Positions 1-5,970 of a stretch of DNA of 5,970 nt are shown here, piece after piece. The notes beneath the pieces are model-generated. The model saw nothing but the letters and a program-made list of their open reading frames with translations. It did no database searches and had not been told where the DNA came from. Made by a program: the position numbers and the translations under genes. Source of the stretch: Dehalococcoidia bacterium (GTDB taxonomy: Bacteria; Chloroflexota; Dehalococcoidia; JACPQF01); NCBI GenBank assembly GCA_030650265.1, contig JAUSEJ010000587.1, positions 1-5,970 of the forward strand, written 5' to 3'. The first letter of the stretch is position 1. Every line of letters begins with the position of its first letter.

Positions 1-1
1 C

Positions 2-2980
2 CTGGCAGCCGAAGGACATGGGGGAATAGTCTTCCTGACCGGCGAGCCCGGAGTCGGCAAGACCAGGCTGGCGCGCGAAGCCCTCGCCCGGGTCAGGGGG
101 CATGGCTTTACCGTACTCAATGGACGCGCCCTCCCTCTGGAGACCGGGCTGGCCTACGCACCGATACTCGACGCCTTCGGTCCTTTGCTGGGCAGTCTAG
201 CTCCTGACCGGCTCGAGATTCTTGTGGGTGACCTGCCACACCTCGGGCGTCTATTCGACGGTCTTGGCCTCCCCCTGCCAGTTCTGCCAATGGAAGGATT
301 GGGAGATCCACTCCTCGAGCGGACCCGTCTCTTCGCGGCAGTGTCGCGCCTCCTTGGAAGATTAGCCCAGGAGTCGCCGGTCGTCCTGTTCGTGGACGAC
401 GTACATAGGGCTGATCCCGCGACCCTCGATCTGCTACATTACCTCGCACGCGGCATTTCCGACCAGCGAGCCCTCTTACTCGCCACCTATAGCGGTGATA
501 ATTCACACCTTTCTCATGGTCTACGACTGCTCATTGGCTCGCTCGACCGGGACGGATCATATGAAGAGATCGTCGTCCCCCGCCTTGACGCTGCAGCGGT
601 GGACGACATGGCACGAGGCATTCTCGATGGAGAGGCCCCCCGAGAGCTTCTCGCTCTTCTTAACGATCGTGCAGGTGGGACTCCTCTCTATGTCGAAGCT
701 CTCATCGCCGCCCTCGTCGAGTCCGGCAATCTCTCTCGTAGTCCTACTGGCAACAATAATTGGGTCTTTGATGCCCAAGCGGCATCCGCCCTGCCGCCGA
801 CTGTTCGCCGTCTCATTTTAAGGCGCCTGGAGACACTAGATTGGGCCGACCGGCGTGTCCTCGACCTAATCGCTATCATGGGTGACGCCACATCGCACGC
901 GGTCCTTCAAGCTGCGAGCGGCTTGGAAGAGGGCGTTCTCCTTGATGCTCTCCGGCGTTTGCGAGGGGCAGGATTGGTAACAGAGGGAATGGACGGGTTA
1001 GATGTGGCCTACGGGATAACCCATCCGCTCATCCAGGAGGTTGCCTATACCGACCTTCCAGAGGCTGCAAGGCGCCGCGCCCACATGGCGGCCATCAAAG
1101 CGCTCGAATCATTTTCGGAAGGACGACCTCACGACCTGAACCGCCTGGCTGGCCACTATCGAGGGGCTGGCTCGGAGGTCAATACTGATCGCGGCCTTGA
1201 AGCTCTGGTAGGAGCCGGGGAGCGGGCGCTGGCGTTATACGCTAACGATGTGGCAGCGCGATATCTGGAGGCGGCCTTGACGATGACTCGCGAGTATCGA
1301 CAACGCCCGGCATCAGGGGCCGGGGAACGGGGGACTCCAGTTCCGTCCCCCGATATCATGCCACGGCTACTCGAGAGGTTGGGTGAGGCCTGGGAAAGGC
1401 TTGGTAAACGGGGAGCAGCCATCGAAGTTTGGAACGAAGCACTGGCTGAACGAGAGCGGACTGGCCCTGCCGTTGGAAATGCCGCCGATGTCTCTCGACT
1501 TCGTCGACAATTGGCTGTAGCGGAATGGGACCGTGGGAACTTTGACGTCGCCAACTCTCATCTAAGTGCAGGCTTGCTCCTTCACGGGAAGGACGAGCCG
1601 TGCCAAGAGGTGGCCGACCTGAATTTCGCCCGTTTCCACATACTTTACCGAACTGGGGATTTAGCTGGTATGGAGGAGACGACAGCAGAACTATTATCTT
1701 TAGCCGAGCGATTGGCATCTCCACGGGTGGAGGGTGAGGCCAACATGGCTGCATCAAGGCTCAGCCTCTGGCAGAATGACATTCCTAAGGCTCGCGAACG
1801 AGCCCTGCACGCTCTAATGGTAGCCGAATCCTTGTCAGAAGGACGAGACCTAGCGATCTGCTGTCGAGCCCACAACGCCCTGTCGGCCATCGCCATGCGC
1901 ATGGGCGATCATCATTTGATTCGTTATCACGTCGAACGCGGTCTGGCCGTGGCCCGACGTCTGGGTGCTCCAACTGAAGAAGTCTTTCTCCTCGTGCGCC
2001 TGGCTTACGCCAACTTTATGTCCGGCGCCTGGGAGGATTCCCTGCGTTGCACCGAAGAAGCAATCTCGCTGGCCCGGCTGGTGGGAAATAGTCATGACCT
2101 GACCTACTCGCTGGCTGGACGGGCAATGATCCTGGCTTTTCGGGGAGATCTGCCTGAGGCCGAAGCCTGTGTCTCCGAGGCGAGGAAGGCATTTGCCAAC
2201 GTGACGACGGCAGACAGGGGGTTTTTCAGTCTCGTCGACATTGCTGAGACGGCCCTCGCCCTCGAACGGGGGCAGGCAGAACGAGCGCTGGGTGTTGCAA
2301 AAGGTTTCGTTACCTTTTCGGCGTCGGCAGCCACTCCTATCGGCCCGACACCCCACTATAGGGCGATCGCCTTGGTCCTACTTGCCGAGGCGCAGGTAGT
2401 GGCAGGGGAGGCGGCCGGCGCGCTGCAGACTGCTCGCGACATTATTGGCCTGGGTCCCGCTGGCACACCCTATCTTTCCGCGCTCGCGAACCGGGCCGAG
2501 GGGCTCGCCTGGCAAGCCTCGGGCCAATGGGAGGCTGCTGTGGCATGTCAATCTCGGGCGAACGAGACGTTCACCGAGCTGGGAATGCCTTTTGAGGCGG
2601 CCAGGTCCGTGCTGGAGCAGGCAGTTTCAGCCCTCCAGGCGCGACCGGAATTGGCAGCCAGAGCTTCCCAACAGAGCCTGGCCATGTTTGAGCGTCTGGG
2701 CGCCCGTCGCTATGCCGACCACGCTCGACGGCTGCTCCATGGTTTGGGAATCTCGCCACTTGCGACGCGCCGGCCCCGCCTCGGTGGAGTTCGGGTCAGC
2801 GTCCGTGAACTGGAAATAGCGCAGCTCGTCGCCCAAGGTTTGACTACCGTTCAGGTAGCAGAGCGCCTTACTCTTAGCCCCCGTACTGTCAACGCCCATC
2901 TCCGCAACATCTATGGCCGTCTTGGTATCGGCTCCCGTACGGCCCTTGCCCGAATCGTAATCGAAGCCGGCCTTCTCTAG
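2..2980 (+). CDS. LuxR-family (LAL/MalT-like) ATPase transcriptional regulator, 5' partial
   Basis: Large signal-responsive transcription regulator of the STAND/LAL type: ATP binding is thought to drive a conformational switch, and the C-terminal domain binds DNA. The frame is open from the window edge and gives 992 residues to the TAG stop. A Walker A motif (GEPGVGKT) lies at window residues 14-21 and a Walker B motif (VVLFVDD, followed by VHRAD) at about 127-137. A winged-helix-like segment (LPPTVRRLILRRL onward) starts near residue 264. From about 390 to 900 there are alanine- and leucine-rich helical pairs typical of TPR-like repeats. The LuxR/GerE helix-turn-helix occupies about 931-992, with the recognition-helix region SPRTVNAHLRNIYGRL near 959-974. 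The true start is upstream: Walker A normally sits some 30-45 residues into the domain, so only a short N-terminus may be missing, although an extra N-terminal domain cannot be excluded. A TTG at 185 is internal and would remove the P-loop. The inducing ligand and target genes are unknown. Confidence 0.93.
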   Translation: MAAEGHGGIVFLTGEPGVGKTRLAREALARVRGHGFTVLNGRALPLETGLAYAPILDAFGPLLGSLAPDRLEILVGDLPHLGRLFDGLGLPLPVLPMEGLGDPLLERTRLFAAVSRLLGRLAQESPVVLFVDDVHRADPATLDLLHYLARGISDQRALLLATYSGDNSHLSHGLRLLIGSLDRDGSYEEIVVPRLDAAAVDDMARGILDGEAPRELLALLNDRAGGTPLYVEALIAALVESGNLSRSPTGNNNWVFDAQAASALPPTVRRLILRRLETLDWADRRVLDLIAIMGDATSHAVLQAASGLEEGVLLDALRRLRGAGLVTEGMDGLDVAYGITHPLIQEVAYTDLPEAARRRAHMAAIKALESFSEGRPHDLNRLAGHYRGAGSEVNTDRGLEALVGAGERALALYANDVAARYLEAALTMTREYRQRPASGAGERGTPVPSPDIMPRLLERLGEAWERLGKRGAAIEVWNEALAERERTGPAVGNAADVSRLRRQLAVAEWDRGNFDVANSHLSAGLLLHGKDEPCQEVADLNFARFHILYRTGDLAGMEETTAELLSLAERLASPRVEGEANMAASRLSLWQNDIPKARERALHALMVAESLSEGRDLAICCRAHNALSAIAMRMGDHHLIRYHVERGLAVARRLGAPTEEVFLLVRLAYANFMSGAWEDSLRCTEEAISLARLVGNSHDLTYSLAGRAMILAFRGDLPEAEACVSEARKAFANVTTADRGFFSLVDIAETALALERGQAERALGVAKGFVTFSASAATPIGPTPHYRAIALVLLAEAQVVAGEAAGALQTARDIIGLGPAGTPYLSALANRAEGLAWQASGQWEAAVACQSRANETFTELGMPFEAARSVLEQAVSALQARPELAARASQQSLAMFERLGARRYADHARRLLHGLGISPLATRRPRLGGVRVSVRELEIAQLVAQGLTTVQVAERLTLSPRTVNAHLRNIYGRLGIGSRTALARIVIEAGLL

Positions 2981-3019
2981 CTCGAAGATAAGAGAACAAA
3001 AACTTAGTTAATTTTGCCG

Positions 3020-3410
3020 ATGTCTTTAGACGTCATCCGTGTTAGTATTGTTTGTGCCAGCTTGAGCAACAAGGAGGATTACGCCATAACGCGGATTGCT
3101 GACTTCCAGAAGAAGTATGCTTCTGCCGCACAATTCCGCGCCGCCGTAGCTAGAGTGGAACTGAAGAATGATTACACTTTTGTGCTTCATCTGAAGAGTA
3201 CGCGATTTGAGTTGCTGGAAGGTTTCTCGATCTTTGGGGGGCGGTGCAACCGTGGTGCCCAAGTTCAGGATCATCGCCCATCTCAAGTTCCCGACGAGTT
3301 AAGCAAGGTCGCCATACTCAATAAAACAAAGTGTGAACAGGTACCAGCCCCATCTAGGCCAGTTCAGTAGTTACAAATTGAAATGGAAATCCTGGTGTTT
3401 GGAGCGGAAG
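3020..3410 (+). pseudogene. decayed fragment of an ABC transporter solute-binding protein (SBP family 5-like)
   Basis: This gap between the regulator and the synthetase holds no convincing intact gene. Its translation resembles the middle of a periplasmic or lipoprotein peptide/nickel-binding protein. In one frame, ARVELKNDYTFVLHLK (about 3149-3196) matches the family's usual 'V..V..DYTV.F.LK' pattern and is followed by FELLEGFSIFGG (3206-3241). The similarity continues one base over as GATVVPKFRI (3243-3272), like the family's 'iVPKh' segment, and then meets a TAA at 3300-3302. In that same second frame, NRYQPHLGQFSSYKLKW (3336-3386) resembles the family's 'NP.GTGPYKLkeW' segment. Removing one G from the run at 3236-3241 would join the first two parts. 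Only about 130 of the roughly 500-600 residues usual in the family are represented; the signal peptide and both ends are missing. A 118-residue open frame (3014-3370, TTG start) crosses the region but loses family similarity after the G run, so I do not call it a gene. The family assignment is from pattern memory, not a search. Confidence 0.55.
3401..3404 (+). promoter_or_regulatory. ribosome binding site for the acyl-CoA synthetase
   Basis: GGAG lies six bases before the ATG at 3411. It favours 3411 over the in-frame GTG at 3333, which has no comparable purine-rich site and would add residues derived from the transporter remnant. It also favours 3411 over the ATG at 3426, which lacks a good site. 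Confidence 0.65.
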
Positions 3411-5048
3411 ATGATTCAGCACAACATGGTAGACTACGAAAAGACCTACAAAGAATTCAAGCTCGACGTGCCAGAATTCTTCAACTTCGCGTGGGACGTA
3501 GTCGATCGGTGGGCAGAGGACCCCGAAAAGCTGGCCTTGTGGTGGGTAGATGACTATGACAACGAGGTTAAGAGGACCTTTCGCGACCTATGCTCCGAAT
3601 CATTGAAAGTCTGCAATGTGCTGGCCCACCACGGAGTCAAGAAAGGCGACGTGGTGATGGTTATACTGCCCAGGCTCATCGAATGGTGGGTGGTAAACAT
3701 CGCCTGTCTCAGGATGGGCGCTGTAATCAGTCCCGGCACCACCCAACTTACCTCCAGAGACATTAAGTTTCGCCTCGACGCTTCGGAATCTGTGTGCATT
3801 ATTACCGACGCAGATTTGGCGCCCAGAGTTGACGAAGTCATTCACGACTGTCCAGGCGTGAGAGCCAAGATAATCGTGGGTAGTCACCGCGAAGGCTGGC
3901 TAAATTACGCCAACCAGGTTACAGAGGCTTCGGGCGAATTTGCCAGAGTCCCCGCTCGCAGCGATGACAGCGCTATCCTCTACTTTACATCGGGTACTAC
4001 AGGGTACCCCAAGATGACACTTCACACCCATGTGAGTTTCCCCTTAGCCCATTCGATAACTGGCCGATTCTGGCTCGACCTAAGGCCAGTAGACTTGCAC
4101 TGGAATCTCAGCGACAACGGCTGGGCAAAGGCGGCGTGGAGCTCGCTTTTTGGTCCGTGGAACATGGGCGCAGCTCTTTTTGTTCACCATTCCGCCCGTT
4201 TTGACGCCAGGAGAACGCTGGAACTCCTCAGCCGCTATCCCGTCACTACCCTATGCGGCGCCCCTACCAATTACCGCATGCTCGTCCTCGAGGATCTGAA
4301 GGCGTACCGATTTCCCACTCTAAGACACTGCGTGGCAGCCGGAGAGCCTCTGAATCCCGAAGTCATCAATATTTGGAAAGAGGCAACAGGGATCACGATT
4401 CGCGACGGCTACGGCCAAACAGAATCGGTTGTGTTGGCTGGTAGCTTTCCCTGTATTGAGCCGCGCTTTGGCTCGATGGGCAAGCCTTCACCGGGGTTTG
4501 TAGTAGAGGTGATTGACGACAACTGCAATATCTTGCCGCCCAACAAGGAGGGCGACATCGCAGTGAAGGTGAAACCGGAGCGACCGATAGGATTATTCCG
4601 AGAATACTGGAAAAGCCCGGAACAGACCGCCAAAGTTTACCGCGGGGACTGGTACATCACAGGTGACCGGGCCTATAAGGACGAAGATGGTTATCTCTGG
4701 TTTGTCGGTCGTGCGGACGATGTGATAATCATGTCAGGTTACCGGATAGGTCCCTTTGAGGTCGAAAGCGCCCTTCTGGAACACAAAGCGGTAGCCGAAT
4801 CGGCTGTCGTCTCAAGCCCGGACGAGATCAGGGGGGAGGTAGTCAAGGCTTTCGTCGTTCTGGCGCCCGGCTATGAGGCATCTGACGATCTGGCTCGCGA
4901 GCTGCAAGAGCACGTGAAGAAAGTGACTGCTCCCTACAAGTATCCGCGAGAGATAGAATTCATCGACTCGCTGCCGAAAACGGTGAGCGGCAAGATTCGA
5001 AGAGTCGAGTTACGTGAGAGGGAATGGGGTAGGAAAACCAGGCAATAG
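3411..5048 (+). CDS. AMP-forming acyl-CoA synthetase, medium-chain (ACSM/MACS)-like
   Basis: Cytoplasmic ligase of the ANL superfamily. It makes an acyl-adenylate from a carboxylic acid and ATP, then transfers the acyl group to CoA. Counting from the ATG at 3411 (545 residues, a normal family length), the ATP phosphate-binding loop TSGTTGYPK is at 193-201, and the segment DNGWAKAAWSSLFGPW, a pattern I associate with medium-chain synthetases, is at 235-250. GAPTNYR is at 283-289, AAGEPL at 309-314 and DGYGQTE at 332-338. TGD is at 417-419, GRADDVI at 433-439 and SGYRIGPFEVE at 442-452. The catalytic lysine of the C-terminal lid is K528 in PKTVSGKIRR; in relatives this lysine can be acetylated to switch the enzyme off. 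All expected catalytic motifs are intact. The start is set by the GGAG at 3401 and by homologue-like sequence beginning at about YEKTYKEFKLDVPEFFNFA. The substrate (medium-chain, branched or aromatic acid) cannot be read from the sequence. It is probably cotranscribed with the radical SAM gene 66 bases downstream. Confidence 0.95.
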   Translation: MIQHNMVDYEKTYKEFKLDVPEFFNFAWDVVDRWAEDPEKLALWWVDDYDNEVKRTFRDLCSESLKVCNVLAHHGVKKGDVVMVILPRLIEWWVVNIACLRMGAVISPGTTQLTSRDIKFRLDASESVCIITDADLAPRVDEVIHDCPGVRAKIIVGSHREGWLNYANQVTEASGEFARVPARSDDSAILYFTSGTTGYPKMTLHTHVSFPLAHSITGRFWLDLRPVDLHWNLSDNGWAKAAWSSLFGPWNMGAALFVHHSARFDARRTLELLSRYPVTTLCGAPTNYRMLVLEDLKAYRFPTLRHCVAAGEPLNPEVINIWKEATGITIRDGYGQTESVVLAGSFPCIEPRFGSMGKPSPGFVVEVIDDNCNILPPNKEGDIAVKVKPERPIGLFREYWKSPEQTAKVYRGDWYITGDRAYKDEDGYLWFVGRADDVIIMSGYRIGPFEVESALLEHKAVAESAVVSSPDEIRGEVVKAFVVLAPGYEASDDLARELQEHVKKVTAPYKYPREIEFIDSLPKTVSGKIRRVELREREWGRKTRQ

Positions 5049-5102
5049 GGAGGTCGTCCGAGGGGGTGAGGCAATTGGTCCTGGCCAGAAATACTAATTC
5101 AC

Positions 5103-5107
5103 GGAGG
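5103..5107 (+). promoter_or_regulatory. ribosome binding site for the radical SAM gene
   Basis: GGAGG is seven bases before the ATG at 5115, a near-ideal Shine-Dalgarno sequence and spacing. It is the strongest such site in the window and fixes the start of the downstream gene. The 66-base gap that contains it (5049-5114) shows no stem-loop with a T-run, which fits readthrough from the synthetase gene. Confidence 0.8.
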
Positions 5108-5114
5108 AAAGACA

Positions 5115-5970
5115 ATGACTCGAGTTGATGAGCTGCAGAAGAAATATCGGGGTCTTCCCCGAGAGGTCATCATCAAATTGGAGTTGCACCGCAACGGTAT
5201 TAGAGATTCCGAGGCGCTTGATAAGGTAGGCTACTGGGCACGCTCAGAGGGTGTAGGAACCTACCAAAGCTACGATCGCGATGTATCTCTAAAGGAGAGA
5301 GCGCAAAAAAGGCCGGGAACAGTAAGGCCGGGTTATGTCAAGCGCCTCGGTTCACTTTATATGAAAAATGGCTTAGGCGTCAGGATCGAGAGAGATTCCA
5401 CTAGCCCTTATGAAATCAGGGAGATAGGTGAGGGGCGATTTGCCCTATGTGAAGGAGACGACAAAGTCGAGGAGGTATACTTTCCTCGTAAGCCAATGCC
5501 GTACGACGACCGAGAAGAACCTGCGACTAGCAAAGGGACCCCGGTAAGCAGCCTCGTTTCCCCGAAATCTCCCGTTTGCGCCACGATAGTTCCCGTGAGA
5601 TACTGCGAGTATTTCGCCCACGGGGAGCAGTGTAAGTTCTGCAACTACAACGCCACTCAGGAAGATGCTCGCTCGATCGGGGCCCTTCGCCCTATAGCGG
5701 CAAATCTGGAGGAAACGGTCGAGGCCTACAAGATTCTTAGCTCCGACGTCAGGCTTGCCGAAGTCCGTTCTTCGATGGGTGCTTTTAGGGAAGTTGAGTC
5801 GGAGACGAGAATATATTTTGATTTTGTGGAGAAGATAGCTAGCGGAGCTTCCTACAAACCTGACCTCCTCATCGGTACTCAGCCGATGGATAGGAAAAGC
5901 ATGCGGAGGTTGAAGGATGCTGGACTTGATTGTATTAACTTTTGCGTGGAACTGTGGAGCGCCGACTTAT
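5115..5970 (+). CDS. radical SAM-type protein with widely spaced cysteines, 3' partial
   Basis: The frame stays open from the ATG at 5115 to the window end and gives 285 residues; the stop lies outside. Radical SAM enzymes use a [4Fe-4S] cluster to cleave S-adenosylmethionine and start radical chemistry. Residues 1-154 form a charged N-terminal region (VDELQKKYRGLPREVIIKLEL at the start) that I do not recognise as a named domain. Cysteines C164, C173 and C176, in YCEYFAHGEQCKFCNYN, look like the cluster ligands but have CX8CX2C spacing instead of the canonical CX3CX2C. C155 lies eight residues earlier and could be another ligand. The aromatic residue just before the last cysteine (F175) fits the usual C-x-aromatic-C pattern. 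The following sequence (PDLLIGTQPMDRKSMRRLKDAG, then LDCINFCVELW) resembles alternating strands and helices of the radical SAM barrel. No signal peptide or membrane segment is seen. The substrate is unknown; the neighbouring acyl-CoA synthetase hints at a CoA-linked or carboxylic acid pathway. A different iron-sulfur or zinc protein is possible but less likely. Confidence 0.8.
   Translation, partial: MTRVDELQKKYRGLPREVIIKLELHRNGIRDSEALDKVGYWARSEGVGTYQSYDRDVSLKERAQKRPGTVRPGYVKRLGSLYMKNGLGVRIERDSTSPYEIREIGEGRFALCEGDDKVEEVYFPRKPMPYDDREEPATSKGTPVSSLVSPKSPVCATIVPVRYCEYFAHGEQCKFCNYNATQEDARSIGALRPIAANLEETVEAYKILSSDVRLAEVRSSMGAFREVESETRIYFDFVEKIASGASYKPDLLIGTQPMDRKSMRRLKDAGLDCINFCVELWSADL

Noticed and set aside
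495..821. A 108-residue + strand frame inside the regulator gene
   Set aside because: It overlaps the regulator out of frame within a region whose real frame has clear ATPase-family patterns, and it shows no motif of its own.
1850..2356. A 168-residue open frame on the - strand inside the regulator gene
   Set aside because: It lies wholly opposite a well-supported coding region, its translation is low in recognisable structure, and such antisense frames are common in G+C-rich genes.
3019..3037. Imperfect inverted repeat (GATG ... CATC with an inner TCT/AGA stem) after the regulator gene
   Set aside because: The arms are short and bulged and no T-run follows, so neither a terminator nor an operator can be supported.
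3014..3048. Possible promoter (TTGCCG with a downstream TAGTAT)
   Set aside because: The two elements are about 23 bases apart, too far for a standard promoter, and the matches are weak.
3014..3370. A 118-residue open frame on the + strand starting at TTG
   Set aside because: Only its first two thirds resembles a protein family, and that similarity moves to another frame after the G run at 3236-3241. There is no good ribosome binding site at its start. It fits a frameshifted remnant better than a small gene.
5049..5114. Possible terminator between the synthetase and the radical SAM gene
   Set aside because: The GGTCCTGGCC stretch and the short CTGGCCAG palindrome form no stable stem with a loop, and no T-run follows.
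5408..5644. A 78-residue - strand open frame
   Set aside because: It is antisense to the radical SAM gene across the cysteine cluster region, where the + strand frame has the convincing pattern and an excellent ribosome binding site.

Overview
The window carries three protein-coding regions, all on the + strand, plus one decayed gene remnant. I see no RNA gene, CRISPR array, insertion sequence or prophage. The first and last genes run off the window edges. The regulator gene looks G+C-rich by eye, and the sequence becomes visibly more A+T-rich toward the right end.

Layout: (1) Positions 2-2980 hold most of a very large LuxR-family regulator of the LAL/MalT-like type, with an N-terminal P-loop ATPase, a long TPR-like helical middle and a C-terminal LuxR/GerE helix-turn-helix. 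(2) Positions about 3020-3410 hold no intact gene. The stretch contains a degraded fragment of what looks like a family 5 (peptide/nickel-type) ABC transporter solute-binding protein, broken by a frameshift at a run of G and by a stop codon. (3) Positions 3411-5048 encode a complete 545-residue AMP-forming acyl-CoA synthetase, closest in pattern to the medium-chain (ACSM/MACS) type. (4) Positions 5115-5970 encode the first 285 residues of a radical-SAM-type protein with unusually widely spaced cysteines, cut by the window end.

How the genes may work together: the synthetase and the radical SAM gene are 66 bases apart, each with a good Shine-Dalgarno sequence and no evident terminator between them. 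They probably form one transcription unit that could activate a carboxylic acid as a CoA thioester and carry out a radical reaction; the link between the two activities is inference. The large regulator could control the genes downstream, but nothing in the sequence shows this, and the decayed transporter fragment suggests the region between them has been rearranged.

Organism: a bacterium. A LAL-type regulator, a peptide-transporter binding-protein remnant, an ACSM-like ligase and an iron-sulfur radical enzyme together would fit an environmental, probably anaerobic or facultative lineage such as Chloroflexota or a deltaproteobacterium-like group. This is a weak guess from gene content and not from any marker gene.
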